Notes under the pieces: model-generated
The model's input: the letters and a program-made list of their open reading frames with translations, nothing else
What the model was told of the DNA's origin: nothing
The model's database searches: none
DNA from: Halocafeteria seosinensis
Lineage: Eukaryota > Sar > Bigyra > Bicosoecida
Direction of reading: 5' to 3'
Assembly (NCBI GenBank): GCA_001687465.1
Contig: LVLI01000536.1
Location: 1 to 64,000, forward strand
Length of the DNA stretch: 64,000 bases
Made by a program: the position numbers and the translations under genes
Part shown: in pieces, positions 44,874-58,200 of the stretch
Numbering within the stretch: position 1 is the first letter of the stretch
How the letters are laid out: every line of letters begins with the position of its first letter

Positions 44874-45762
44874 TTATCTCTTTGAGTTAATCGAACCTCT
44901 GTGGTCGCGTTTGGCTCCGTCGAGCGAGCTGTGTGCCATCATCATATCGACGTAGTCAGCGTAATTAATCATACCGTTCGTATCCGGTTCCAGCTGCGTA
45001 AAGCAATTCCACACGAACGGATATTCTTCTGCGCCTGGCAACACATGGAATTATCCAGTCCACATACCTGATTTACAAGATCGCGAGCCTCCTCCTGACT
45101 GAGCTTTTCATCACCGTAACTGGTCAAAGCGGCGACGAGGTCTTCGGCCACAATCATGCCGGGTGGAGCAGCTCCTTCAAATACCTTGAAAGCATTCTTG
45201 ACGTCCTCAGCAGTGTAATCTGCTTGAATCTTACGGCTCATCACCGCGACGAATTCTTCGAAATCAATTTCTCCATTACTATCCAGATCGATCTCTTCAA
45301 TCATGGCTTCCACATCATCTTCCGTAGCATGAATTCCCAAGGTTTCCATGAGTTCACCCAATTCTTCCGCCGAGATGCTTCCTCCGGAATCCTGCAAGGG
45401 CGAATTCACAGAAATGCCCAGAGTGACTTAAATGAGCACGTTTGTGCAGTGTGTGCAGCAGAATGACAGAAATAACGTACTCGATCCACCAAGTTGAAGA
45501 TTTCTTTAAACTCTTTTAGTTCCAATTCAGTGCACTTATACTTCTTCTTCAGTTTCAGGATCTCATTGGTTGTTAGCCCCGGGATGTATGCGACATGGTG
45601 ACTGCCGGAAATGTCATCTGCTCCCTCTCCTACGCCTGAACTAGAGGGATTACGATGGGATCCTGCGACCCCCACGACGGAGTCTCGTGCGCCTCCCTGT
45701 CGTTCCTGTTGGGCATTGATGCCCACAGCACTGTCAAATTGTTTCATCCGAGGTGTATTCAT
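44874..45762 (-). CDS. Centrin/calmodulin-like EF-hand protein with N-terminal extension
   Basis: Exons 45762-45481, 45391-45068 and 44993-44874 close to 241 residues. Four EF-hand positions are visible. The first two have good loops (DRDSGGSISAEE; DLDSNGEIDFEE). The third is degenerate (EGAAPPGMIVAE, no ligands). The fourth is partly intact (EPDTNGMINYAD, first ligand Glu instead of Asp). The linker and KKKYKCTELELKEFKEIFNL start resemble calmodulin/centrin proteins. The first 75 or so residues are a polar, Gly/Ser-rich extension absent from calmodulin. It may act in the cytoskeleton or as a calcium sensor. The ciliary dynein 7 kb away makes a flagellar role attractive but does not show it. 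It lies tail to tail with PUS10. Confidence 0.82.
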
Positions 45763-46794
45763 CTTGCAGCTGCTTTTCCGGCATTCATAACTTTACACAA
45801 ATACGCAATCACCTCGACTACTATTTGGCGCGTTCCATCCCGGCAACTTCAAGTTGAAATTATGCCACGGGCTACAAATTTTTTCGAGAACGAGAACGGA
45901 CTGGAAGAAAGAATATGGTAGACATACATCATTGATGCCTACACAGAAAGAGGAGAAATGATAGATGCGTACTGCTTGTATTGCTGCATGCAGCCAATGT
46001 TAGGAGTGTTTCAGGCACGGAGGAGAGACTACCGTAGTGATTGCTTGCTTGAGCTGCATTCCGTGCTTCAAAGAATTCTGAAATACTTCAGCGAGGAAAC
46101 ATGCTCCAATGTTCATTGCAGAAACGGCTGTAAAGTGCCTACCGGTTTCTACTCTCAGACTCTCAGAGTTAAGTCTCATGGCAAAACGGTGGAAGCCATA
46201 CACTGGCGGTACATGGCTGTCCAATAGGTTATGAAGTAAAGAATGAGACATGTTAGTGATACAATCAGGCTTATACAGTCATTTGTAGAACTACTAGTTA
46301 TAGAAACCGGTATATTGGCACTACAATAGTGCTGTGATACGGGCCATATCATACCGGCCACCAACTTCGTGAACATGACATCCGTAGCATCATCCGGTGA
46401 CGTTCACCGAGTGACGAAGAAGTGTGTGTATTCAACTTCAACTATAGTAAGTACCCGTTAGCCGAGGCTACGCCTCCCATCATACAGCAGCAGCAACGCC
46501 ATTGACGGACCCTTCCATCATTTATTCAAGCGCAAACAGTTGAATTGTATGGAAATATCAGTCTATAAGCAATGGATATCCTTGCTACGGTTCTGGTTGA
46601 TACTATTGGGTATACACTCGATTGTTGAGGTTTTCAACGGGTTGAGCGCTTCAGCAACGGCGTTTGTCCAATAAGACACATACCACAGTCCTTTATTCAA
46701 AGGAGCAACACAATGATCCCAGATTGCGCTGCCTAAGGCATACGTAGTTAAGGAGCAATAATTATTCCACTGAATCTCAATTTCGGCCTCGATC
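45763..46794. other. Divergent intergenic region, no gene seen
   Basis: About 1 kb between head-to-head genes. A plus frame at 45958-46227 and a minus frame at 46563-46829 have no recognisable content, and the latter overlaps the start of the gene at 46795. A near-palindrome CGGTGACGTTCACCG occurs at about 46397. Confidence 0.45.
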
Positions 46795-49700
46795 ATGTCG
46801 ACAGTGTTCAAACCTGGCATGAGGATCACTTTACTAGGGCTGTTCTACGTTCTGTTGATCAACGTCAATGCCAGTGGAATAGGGAACGAAGGATATTGCT
46901 CATCCGTGGACGGAGCGGAAGGCACATTATGCGGCTCGTTTGCAGAAGAGAGAGAATGCTCAAAAGATCCCTCTTGTGTGTGGCACGGTACGGCGTGGGT
47001 CGTAATTGCATCTTTTGACAATATTCATTTATCTCTCTGGTTCCACAGATGGAAACGTCCGTAACTTAGGCGCGATTATGACTCCGTCGCCTACCAGCAG
47101 TGCTACTGCCACTCCCACATCCAGTCCAAGCAACTCTCGTAGCCCGAGTTCTACTAGCTCTTCCAGTGGCACTTCCTCTCAAAGTGCTTCTGTAAGCTCT
47201 TCCCAAACTTCCTCTCCGTCAGAGTCAAGTACGCCTTCGAACACCGCTTCGGCGAGCGGAACTTCATCCCAATCGCCTTCGGGTACAAGTACAGGAACAC
47301 CAACTTCATCATCTACCGCTACTGAGACTCCAACTAGTACGGAAACGTCCACACCGTCAGTTACAAGCACTGAGACTCCTACTCCATCTCAGTCGAGCTC
47401 TCAGACCCCTACGGCTACAGCTACCAACACTGGGACGCCTACGTCAACCCAGACTTCGACTCCCACTCCGACAAGAACGTCGACATCGTCTCCCACCACT
47501 ACCCCGACATCCAGTTTTACTCATCTGCCCCTGCCTCGTCCATGTTACGATTACTCAGGAACAATAGAGCTCTTACCATTGGCGCAAGCAATTAACGAAG
47601 TCTTGGAAGAACCTCCTCTCGTAGTCGCTGGCGAGCCGTGGTCAGCGGATACTAATGGATTTGCCTTTAATGGTCCCATGAGTGCTCCGGACTTAACGTA
47701 TAGTGCTGACGCATTCATAGACGGAAGTAAAATTGATTGGCTCTCTGTTAGATTCCTCCCGAATGATACAAGTGCAGAAGATGAGGATGGATTTGGCCAC
47801 GTTGTCGGGTTTGCTTTGGAACTTCGCTCCACTCTGTCACGACAAGAAGGGTTGGAGCTTCCCTCCACCCTGAACGCCACAGTTGTCGTTTCAAACGACT
47901 GCGGCCAAGAAGCTGAGTTCTTCGTGATATTGAATATCTACGTGCCTCCAATTCGTATTAGCAAAGTTCCGCGTTTTATTGTCCATGAAGGAACGACAGA
48001 GGAATTGAAAATCAGTATTACAGACTTATTCGAGTTCCCTACTGAGAGATTAGCCTCAACCGCCTTCCTGAAAAACGTCTCTTTAACGGATGGTAGGGAG
48101 CTCCCATTAAATCAATTAAGGGATCCGCTACTGTCAGCAACCGTTGCAGAATCTGCCAGAGTTAGTGGAAAATTTGACCCTAGACTGCCCACATTAGGGG
48201 GAAATGTGTCTGACTGGATCCACTTGGGACCGTACGAGAATATAATTGATGGTTTTCGTATAAAGGTTTCGGCACCCGAAGATAGCGCTCCCTTGCTGTC
48301 AAGAATCCGCCTGCTTTTCGTTGATATAGCCCCGGACGGACCAGTGTACTTCTTCAAAGAATTCGATGTTGGAATCGTTCGTGACTGTGTCACTACCTTA
48401 GCTTCACGAATCACCGACTGCTCTCAAAAGTGTGGAGGAGGAATCTATCTGAAATCCCGAGACATTATTACAGCGCCGTTGGGTTTAGCAATAGGCGCGG
48501 AGGAATGTTTACCACTGAACGTTAGTCTTCCATGCAATACTTTCTCCTGTGACGATGTTCCAAGAATTTTACTGTCGCTTAATGTGGACTTGGTACTCTT
48601 TGAGCAGTATCCGAATGAGACGCTTGCGTCCATCTATTATGTTATCTCCGAGATCGCTGATGTAGATCCCGAGGATATTGAGTTGCTTAACGTAACAACA
48701 AACGGTCAGTCAAGAAGAATGCTATCTGAAGCTAACAGGAGTCGAATGCTGACCTCATCAACGGTTAATTTCGTGTTGCAAGTCTCGTTTTTCGCGCGAG
48801 ACTTTGAAAATGAGTTATTAGGAGAACTCCAAGAAAAGATGAATTCAGCCTCAGGGCGTTTGAGATCTTCCTTCGACACAGGGGAATTTACTGATATGAT
48901 TAGAGGCTTCCTTAATGATATCAGTTTGGCTATTGGTGGAATGGATTTCGAGTTCGTTTTGGAATACATCAATGCAGTTGCCTCGGGAAGGCGAGAAAAC
49001 CATCGTCCCACAGGCGTACCAGCTGTTTCTCATCTTGGAGAGGGGAAATGCGAATGCATAATCAACCTTTTGGGGATAGACAGAGATAACGACCCACTGA
49101 CCTTCTACATAGTTGAAGGCCCAGATAACGCCAACCTTCTGCAGTTGAGTCAAATCTTTTCAGAGTTCGGATACCTCCCCCGAGAAGGTGATCAGCTTAA
49201 TGTCTCGTCCCGCGTGGAAACTTCTGATCCGGTGAAAGTGAATGACCCAAATGGACGCCTACTATACAATGCTTGCAAGCATAACTTCAACAGAGAACGT
49301 CAGATGTTGAAGTTTTTGGTGTTTGATGGAACTGATTTCTCGTTGCCTGCAAAGAAATGGATCCTACCTCCAAGCGGTACGGTTTTAGAGTCCAACTTTT
49401 TAAGCGGTTCAGAGAGTTGGAGTATCGTTCACAATGGAGAAGGAAATGCTGCCAGCATTGCGCATGCACCATATTCAGACGGTAAACTGTTCATGTACGT
49501 GTTTGGTAGAGAGAATTTAATTAAGCGAGCTCTGGATTTTTCGGGAGAGAAGGTGCCGGTAGTCCCTGCGACGAGAGTTTTCAGTGAAACTATAGGAAGC
49601 GACGGGAGTCAGCGAAGGGAGCAGTCTTCTTCGTCAACAGATTCTCACGAAAATCGTTTTGACGATGCCAACATTTGGTATTTTCAGGCACCGGGAAAGT

Positions 49701-50197
49701 TTAGTAACTTGAGCTTGGCGTATGGTGGGCACTTAGAGTTCTTGCTGGGGGCAGCTGAAGGAGACTTTAGTGATATTAAGAAGTTACATACGAGCTACCC
49801 CCTTGTAAGGATTTTATGTGACACGTGCGCAGTGAGTGGCACTGTGGAGTATGGCTACTTTGCTAACGTTTCCCTTGCCAGTCGGTTGACAAAACTGGTT
49901 GATGATCCGTTACATCTGAGAATTCCACTAACCAGCGGTGAATGGTACAAGCGACCCTTTAACCCCCTTAGCAAATGGACGCAGGCGCAGGAGTGTCAAT
50001 TTCTATTTGCCTTGGAGAATTTAGGCAGCCTGCAAATACTGGGTGATCTGACTGATGCTCATGAATCCACTCATCTTGACTCGGTCCGCATCGCGACGAC
50101 AAAGAGTCGTCCAATCCCCGGTAGCTGCTTGGAAGTGGAAAGTACAGTGGATGTCTTGGCGCCGAGCAGAACAGCCCCTATCCCGAGAGCGGGTTGA
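46795..50197 (+). CDS. Secreted mucin-like protein with TSP1-like and laminin IV-like domains
   Basis: Exons 46795-46987 and 47049-50197 close to 1113 residues. A signal peptide is present (RITLLGLFYVLLINVNASG), followed by a short Cys-rich part. Residues about 75-225 are almost only Ser, Thr and Pro, a mucin-like O-glycosylation region. Next come Ig/cadherin-like beta segments (NATVVVSNDCGQEAEFFVIL). A thrombospondin type-1-like unit lies at about 509-565 (TDCSQKCGGGIYLKSRDI ... EECLPLNVSLPCNTFSC). A cadherin-type DRDNDPLTF follows near 740. A laminin IV/B-type domain is at about 837-1085 (NIWYFQAPGKFSNLSLAYGG ... LEFLLG). There is no membrane segment at the C-terminus. It is probably a cell-surface or extracellular-matrix protein. 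Domain calls are by pattern, and TSP1 lacks the usual Trp residues. Confidence 0.78.
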
Positions 50198-50414
50198 AAT
50201 CAAGAACAAAATCACCGAGGTAGTACTTACGATATATTTAGAGAGATTTGGTTTTCATGCTTTGAACAACTACCCTTAATGCAGCCATCGCGGCACTACT
50301 CTACAGACATGTTATCAGATTCTGCTATTGACAAGAGAAAACGCTTATTGAGGCCACATTGACGCATCAAGGACACCTCTACTACCAGATGCGTCATCCA
50401 AACTTCTTCCACCT
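50198..50414. other. Convergent 3' spacer
   Basis: A 217-bp gap between the stops of two facing genes. No motif noted. Confidence 0.5.
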
Positions 50415-51671
50415 TTATGCTCTGTTATTCATATTCAACAGTATACCACTGCTCTCGTTGCTTGGAAGGTAAGTGACGTTGCGACTTCTTGCAAGGGTCT
50501 TGGCGATATCTCTGGCTGCGTCAATGCGCTTGACATCAATAAGACCAGTTCCATGTTTCGCCAACGCTTTTGATATTTTATCAGCTGCCTCACTTTCACC
50601 ATGCGCTCTTATAATGGATGCCTCTTTTTCTCGTTCGGCTTTAAGCACAACAAATTTAGACCTCTCCGCGTCTTGCTGGGCCACCTGCTTTGACTCAATC
50701 GCCTTTGTAAATTCACGCCCAAAAGTCAAGTGTGTAATGGACACATCATCTAATATTATCTTGAAGTCCCCTGCTCTTTCGTCGAGAGCTTCTCTTATTT
50801 GTTTGGAGACTTTCTCTCGCTCTGTTAATAGTTTTTCAGCATCGAATTGAGCTACAGTTGCTTTAAGAACTTCGTTGCATATAGACGGCAATACTCGCTC
50901 ATCCCAATCTTCTCCAAGCTGCCTGAAAATTTCTGGAAGGTGCTCCGGTATCGGTCTTGACAGTACACGGAGACTAATGGTGACTTGCTGTAGATCCTTG
51001 GTTCCTGTTCGGCTGGAAATCACTCGCGGCCTCATTCGGATATTGAAAATATAAGGGTACTGCGAGAATGATAATAATGGATCTCAATCACACGCGATTC
51101 AGGAGAAAAAATTCGCTTCCGAGTATTGTACGTACATGAATCCAAGGCATCCGTAAATGAGTTCCTTCGCCTTTGACTTCCTCCTCAACACCATTGAATC
51201 GGTGCCAAATGACAGCGCGTTCACCACCATCGACTGCAAGACCAAGCATACACAAAATAACATAAAATGATACCACTGAGCTTTGCATCATGCTTTCTTT
51301 TCTATGTGTGTCTATGGTGCATGAATGAACATGAAGTTGAAGTTTCCCTTTCCACAGGGGCGAAAGAACGACAAAAGACATGATGACACCCACTCCCCTC
51401 GACTTTTCCCCTGGCTGACGGCCCCGCGGTATTTCCGTCAGCTCCATGGAGTGTACACTTTCCAATGGGTCTTATGAACGAAATCAGGGTTCGAACAGCA
51501 TTGAAAAGTACTCTAAAGCTAGAGGAGAGCTCGAAAGCAGTCCTCTGCCGAGTAGAAAGCGGTGGATCAGAAGGTTGACGTACCATTGTAAAGGCAGAAT
51601 TGGGCGGCAGCGCCAGCAGCGCTTACCCCAGCACCAACAGCAGCTATGCGGTTGAATAATTTCGAAGCCAT
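50415..51671 (-). CDS. PHB1: Prohibitin (PHB1-type)
   Basis: Exons 51671-51584, 51233-51136 and 51059-50415 close to 276 residues, the normal PHB1 length. Prohibitins form ring complexes of PHB1 and PHB2 in the mitochondrial inner membrane, where they stabilise membrane proteins and m-AAA protease. The N-terminal hydrophobic anchor ([18 protein letters not shown]), [53 protein letters not shown] and [33 protein letters not shown] are family hallmarks. The long coiled coil and the tail [14 protein letters not shown] follow. The first intron is unusually long for this window (350 bp). It shares a 553-bp head-to-head promoter region with the dynein gene. Confidence 0.95.
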
Positions 51672-52224
51672 GTCTTCCTTTCTACTTGTTCGGAAACGGG
51701 GGTCAAATTAGCACGATAGAGCCGTCCAAAGACCCGGAAACTTCGTACACTGGCCAAGTGTCAGAAGCTCGCCAGTGGCCACGACCAACACGACAAACTT
51801 TACTGCTACTATGCAATCATTTCTTTGTCTTGCGCACCAACGCGCAACTTCAACGAGTGGTCCGGTGGGTGTTTCGGTCGCACCGGACTTGTATCCGTGC
51901 CATGGCACGGGCAGGAACCGGAGGCTCCAAGTGAATCAAGGTTTTTTTTGCAATGTTTTAGATACCTTCTGAGGCAGAACGTTGATGCATTGGATCTATC
52001 AATTTTTCCCATTCTGTCCTGCCTTTGCAAGAACGTTATACATCTGAAACCGTGGTTTCAAACATTGGAGCCTCTGTGCCGCCTCCCGGCCATTACCGTT
52101 AGATCCCGCCAAGGCGGCTTTTCAGTCCACACACCTCTATTCCCCAGATTTCCTGCTTACTTTTCCATTGGGAGCCTCTTGACGGGGCCTGTGCACCTTT
52201 GCGAACTCTTAGAGCGTTTGAAAG
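51672..52224. promoter_or_regulatory. Bidirectional promoter region: prohibitin / dynein
   Basis: Head-to-head spacer of 553 bp holding the 16-bp palindrome at 51895. No other gene seen. Confidence 0.6.
51895..51910. promoter_or_regulatory. 16-bp perfect palindrome CCGTGCCATGGCACGG
   Basis: Complete form of the element seen in partial form at 17964, 17993 and 40051. It lies 224 bp from the prohibitin start and 315 bp from the dynein start. Confidence 0.55.
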
Positions 52225-55200
52225 ATGGCTTCCAATGGGTCAGGAAGACACCCACAACGAGGTGTGTACAGTGATTTCTCGCAGTCAGCGTCCCCACAGG
52301 GCGTTCGCGGTCCTGCAGAGCATATAATTGAAAAACGTCAAGTGATGCCTTTGGGATCCTCCCAGCAACAGTATCTCAATGGTGGGACGCGCTCCAGCCC
52401 GACGCGAAATTTGCACCCGGCGGCCGAAGTGCCGGTGGATAAACGATTGGCGCCCAAAGTCTTTGTCCCCCATGAACGTCGTGCTGGGCAAGCGCCGCGC
52501 AAAATTGAAGTGGAACGCAAGAAGCGCTACTACGCCAAGCAAAACATCGAGGAACTACTGCGGCAACATGGTATCGACTTTAGCCAACCTAACGCTGGAC
52601 AGGAACTTCAGGTGAACCTGGGTAACATGACTGATGGCACGGATTCCAAATCGGCTTCTGAAGATGGTGCTCAAGGACTTCCATCCTTTGCACACTTATT
52701 GCCGTTGGAGGCGTTTGATAACGCAGAGTATGAAGAGCGGACGCCTGAAGATTGGATTGCTATGGGAAAAGACGATGATGGTAATCAGCAAGGTGTACCG
52801 GCCAAGGCTCTCCGAATATATGATCCTGAAGAAGGCACCGGCCGATGGGAACCCGTAGATGTCGTTGACTATGATGTCAACAGTGATAAGTTTACCGTAA
52901 GGTGGAAATCTAGTGACCGTTCCAAAGGGAAACGCCGAAATGCTAGTGAGAGGAAACTGCAAGAGTCCGAGAAGGGATCATATCAAGAGTCCGAGAAGGG
53001 ATCATATGAAGATTTCTCCCAAATCGAGCGACTGTACATCTGTTTCGCGGCTGAGAATCCGTTTAACTTTGCTCGGCGCGTTGCTGATGCATTTGAAGCC
53101 CGGAAAGAAGCAGAGCGTCGACTACGATACAACCTTTATGTTGATTGTATGCCTGCAGATGACGTGCCCGGGCTGGATGCTGAACAGATAAACCGAATTC
53201 TAACGAACGCCACCGCTACTCGGAGCCTGCAATCAGTCGGGGTCGATGCAACGTCTCTCGTCAATGAAGTAAACATTGATTTTCAACGAACGATGAACAA
53301 GATTTTGTTTGACTCAGCCTGCGAAGAAAAACAGAATCAAGGGCTGATGCCGCTTGTTCGACCACCCAAGGACACTTCTTCTTCTGGGGCTCAACGATCG
53401 GTTCCAGTGCAAGGTGTCGTGCCGATTCCCCAGCATAACTTCGCTGATCACTTTTCTAATTTCAGTTTCCACACTCATTTTACACTTAGAGAAACGATTC
53501 GATCCATGGTAAAACTATCATCAGAAAATGCAAGAATCCGTGAGGCAGCTGCAGGCACGGCGGTCGTGCCGCATGACTCGGTTGGTGTTTTACCGCATGA
53601 TATTACCCTCCCGAACCAAGGGGCGGTGGAGCGATGGAAAAAATCCAGTTTAACTCTGGGGTCTTCCGTATTTGAAAGCACAAATATAAGTAACACGCAT
53701 TCCTTTCTTGTGTTTGGATCTTCAACACCGATGAAGTTGGAAGACTTCACCCAAACGCAGTCCCAAGCCGCGACTTCGTTTGCCACAATGCTCCGAGAAC
53801 AATACGTCGCGAACGTCCGCACTCACCTTCGTCACGAACTCGAAGGATTAGGCAAGGGATGGTATAATTTGAAGGAAAAATCTAAAGAAATCTACGACTT
53901 TAGCAAGCTGAAACGGCTGTTAACAATGGTCAATTTCCGAATGCAAGATACCCTTCGATCGGCTGCCATCGATACGTTACACGGGTATGTGAACTTCATG
54001 ACAATGATGGCGGAAGGACAATTCGAGGTGAAACAGCCTAACAATGTATCTATTGACTACTCTAAGACTTGCTTAGGCACAGCTGAAAAACGCAAACAGA
54101 AAGCCCCGTTGTTCTCTGTAGATATGCTGATTGTTGAACGCGAAAAGCAAGAAACTGGGGAAGAAAAGAAAGCGGCCGATGGTGAAAACGATGGAGAAAA
54201 CTCAAAGGAAGAAGGCAAAGATAAGGAGAACGAGAAGCCACACGCAGAACAGAAGCAGAAACAGAAGGAGCAAGAAAAAGGCCACGATGAAAGACAACGC
54301 CGGAAGAGCAGCGAAGAAGATGAAGAAGCAGAGGAAGAAGTTGAAACCGAATACCGTATCGAATTCGCCACAGAAATTGATAGGTTCCTTTCAGCGCCTT
54401 GCGATGCTTTGGAAAATAACCTGAGTGCTACCAGAGGCCTCATTACTGTGGAGCGAAAGCTGATGGACCGATTGTTTTGGAGCCATGATCCTACTCTTGG
54501 AGGTATATATTTTGAGGAACAATGGGTGGAAGACCTCTACTATAAATTGAATGCGGCATTGCGTCCTCACAAAGCCATAATGGAGAAATACCGTGCTACG
54601 TTTGAAAAATACAAAAACTTTCTGCAATTTGATATGGAGGACTTTATGGATGAAATTAGGGAAAAAATGGAAACTAATTTCAATCTGTCTTCGTTGAAAC
54701 AAATGATAAAGAAGCATCGTGAGGATGCCGTTTCTGTTGGAAACGAAATTCCAAAATCAATCGACCTAGGGCTGTTCCGCGTGGTCACCTCTGAAGTCCG
54801 GAACTTCCTCATACAGAAACATGAAGAGGTTTCCAATCGCATTCTCGAATACATTGCAGAATATGCAACTGATACGAGCAACGAAATTATCCAATCCTTC
54901 AAGGACATGGACAAGGCCCTTAGCGTCTTTCCTAAGGACATTGAACAGCTTACTGATATCAAGGAATATATGAAGGGTGTCCCGGAAAAGACTCGTGAAC
55001 TACAGAAAAAGATTGATGCAAATGCCATGTGCTATCAGACTCTCGAAGAGTTCCGATATCCTCTGGAGAAGGAAAAGGTTGAGTTGCGTTGGCAGGCGGC
55101 ATCTGGCCCGAAGTCCATTTATGAGCGCATGGAAAGTGTGAGCGAGACACTGGAAACCGAAAAACAACGCTACCTTCAGGAAATGACTTCGGAGCAAGAG

Positions 55201-58200
55201 GACTTCGAAGAAACATTGAACACCCTTCGCGGTGAAGTGTTGAATTTAAGTAGCTACACAGAACTTGATAAAGTGAATGAAGTGTCGAACCACGTGGCTA
55301 GTCTCAAGAAGCAGATCGAGGAGGCTAAGGAGAAAGCCGCTTTATTCAACCATCGGGAGCAGTTATTTGGCAAGCCCGTCACCGAGTATGAACGTCTGAC
55401 AGAGATATCGAAATCTTTCGAACCATATTGTACACTGTGGGAGACGGTTGCTAACTGGATGAAGTGGCACAAGTCATGGATGAACGACCCATTTCTCTCC
55501 TTGGATCCGGAGCAAATGGAAAAGCAGCATTCCCAGTGCGAGAAAAATATGCACCGTAGTGTCAAAGCTTTTGAGCGGATGGGGATTAAGCCCTGCCTAG
55601 ACATTGCCCAGGAAATCAAAAAACAAGTGGAAGACTTTAAACCCTCCATACCGTTGGTACAGGGACTTAGGAACCCTGGGATGCGTGAGCGACATTGGGA
55701 AGCTCTCTCGGAGGCTGTTGGTTTCAAGGTTGAACCTGATGAAAAGTTTACGCTTCATGATGTGTTTGATCTTGGTCTGCAAGACCACGTGGAGACAATC
55801 ACGAAGATTGGGGAACGGGCAGGTAAAGAGTACCAAATAGAGAAAGCGTTGGACAAGATGGAATCCGAATGGCAAGATGTCAATCTTGATGTAGTGCCGT
55901 ATCGAAATACTGGTACATATATTCTCCGTGGAGTTGATGAACTACAAGCGCTCCTTGATGAACACATTACCATGACGTCCGCTATGGCTTTCTCAGCCTT
56001 CAAGAAGCCATTCGCTGAACGTATTGACAAATGGCAGTCTACGCTAAACACGGTGTCTGACGTCCTTGATGAATGGATCAAAGTTCAACGTTCTTGGCTT
56101 TACTTACAGCCGATTTTTGATAGCGAAGACATTCAGAAGCAGCTTCCCAAAGAATACAAAAGGTTCTCAACTGTGGATAAGAACTGGCGAGCTACGTTAA
56201 GCAGCGCTAAGGCCAATTCGAAGGCGATTAAATTTTGCAATAACGCGAAGCTTCTAGAGAAATTCCAAGAGAGTAATACATTTCTCGAACTTGTACAGAA
56301 GGAGCTTAGCGATTATTTGGAGACCAAAAGAGCTGCGTTTGCTCGCTTTTACTTCTTGTCTAATGACGAGCTCCTGGATATCTTGTCGTCTACCAAAGAT
56401 CCTCGCGCTGTTCAAGGCCATTTGAAGAAATGCTTCGAAGGGTTGAACAAAGTCGAGTTTACTGAGGATAATCTCATTATCAAGTTTATGTCAGAGCAGG
56501 GCGAAAAGATTGATTGCGTGAGCTCTGTAGACCCGAAGGACAAGAATGTCGAGGTATGGATGAACGAAGTCGAAGCGCAAATGCGGGAATCCATCAAGCA
56601 TGTATTATGGCGCGCTATTTGTGACTACACCGAACGCCCGAGAAACGACTGGATTCAGAAGTGGCCGGCTCAATGTGTGTTGAATGGGAGCCAACTTCAC
56701 TGGACTCGCGAAGTGGAAGAAGGTATTCAGGAAGCTGGTGCTGCTGGAGTTAAGCAGTGCTATGACAGACAGCTTGAGCAGCTACAAGACATGGTGAAAC
56801 TTGTACGGGGGCGTTTAGATAAACTAACGCGGACGCAAATTGGAGCCTTGGCTGTGCTTGATGTTCACGCTCGTGATGTAACGAAGAAGCTGGTTGAAGC
56901 CGAAGTAGGCGAAATGAATGACTTCGACTGGATCAGTCAAATGCGGTATTACTGGACTGAAGGCGAAGAAGAAGGTGACATGCGCGTGCAGATGCTGTCA
57001 GCGGACCGTCCATACGGCTATGAGTACTTGGGCAATACTGGGCGTCTGGTCATTACACCCTTGACGGATAAATGCTACCTTACTCTAATGGGGGCTGTCC
57101 AAATGAATCTCGGTGGTGCTCCGGCTGGTCCTGCAGGAACGGGCAAAACTGAGACCGTAAAGGATTTAGCCAAAGCCATCGCCCGTCAGTGTGTTGTCTT
57201 TAACTGCTCTGATGGTCTTGACTACATGGCAATGGGGAAGTTTTTTAAGGGTCTAGCCGCGTGCGGTGCTTGGGCATGCTTTGACGAGTTTAACAGGATT
57301 GATGTGGAAGTTCTGTCAGTGGTTGCGCAGCAGCTGATGACCCTTCAAAATGCCGTGGAGCAGGGACTTACTCAAATTATATTCGGAGACAGTGAAATCA
57401 AGGTGGATGCTCAGTACGGTGCATTCATTACGATGAACCCGGGGTATGCCGGCAGAACCGAGCTACCTGATAACTTGAAGGCGCTGTTCCGTCCTGTCGC
57501 GATGATGGTTCCGGATTATGCCTTGATTGCTGAAATTATGTTGTTTTCCTTTGGTTTCGACAAGGCAATGGACTGTGCTCGGAAGATGGTTGCAACATTC
57601 AAACTCTGTTCAGAACAGTTATCGGCGCAGGACCACTACGATTACGGGATGCGGGCTGTGAATACCGTTATTACGGCTGCTGGTAATCTCAAAAGGCAGG
57701 ATCCAGAAATGGACGAAGACGTACTTGTTTACAGAGCTATTCAAGACGTTAACTTACCGAAGTTTTTGGCCCATGACATCCCTCTCTTCCAGGGTATTCT
57801 TAGCGATTTATTCCCCGGAATAGAGCGCCCTACTATAGATTATGGTGACTTAATGCAGTCACTGACGTATTGCACTGAGCAGAGAGAATTACAACCAGTG
57901 CCCATTTTCTTGACCAAGTGCTTGCAACTGTATGAGACTATCATCGTGCGCCATGGTCTGATGGTAGTTGGGCCAACCGGAGGAGGAAAGAGCTCAATTA
58001 TCAACGTCCTCTCCGATGCTTTGAGTTTGATGGCTGAGAAGTCTAAGAGCGGCCCAATGGTGCATAACGTTCAAAAATACTTTCTGAATCCGAAGAGTAT
58101 TACCATGGGTCAACTGTATGGTGAATTTGATCCCAATACGCATGAGTGGTCTGACGGTATTCTTGCGGGATTGGTTAGGAAGTGTGCGGACAGTGATAGC

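Noticed and set aside
45958-46227. Plus-strand frame of 89 residues in the 45.8-46.8 kb gap
   Set aside because: No family resemblance, no splice partners, random-looking composition; lies in a divergent promoter region.
46563-46829. Minus-strand frame overlapping the start of the mucin/laminin-like gene
   Set aside because: Overlaps a well-supported signal-peptide exon on the other strand and has no recognisable content.
47179-47370. Minus-strand Val/Glu-rich frame opposite the mucin-like tract
   Set aside because: Antisense reading of the Ser/Thr/Pro repeats.
51480-51500. GGGTTCGAAC resembling a tRNA T-arm in the first prohibitin intron
   Set aside because: No cloverleaf could be built from the flanking bases.
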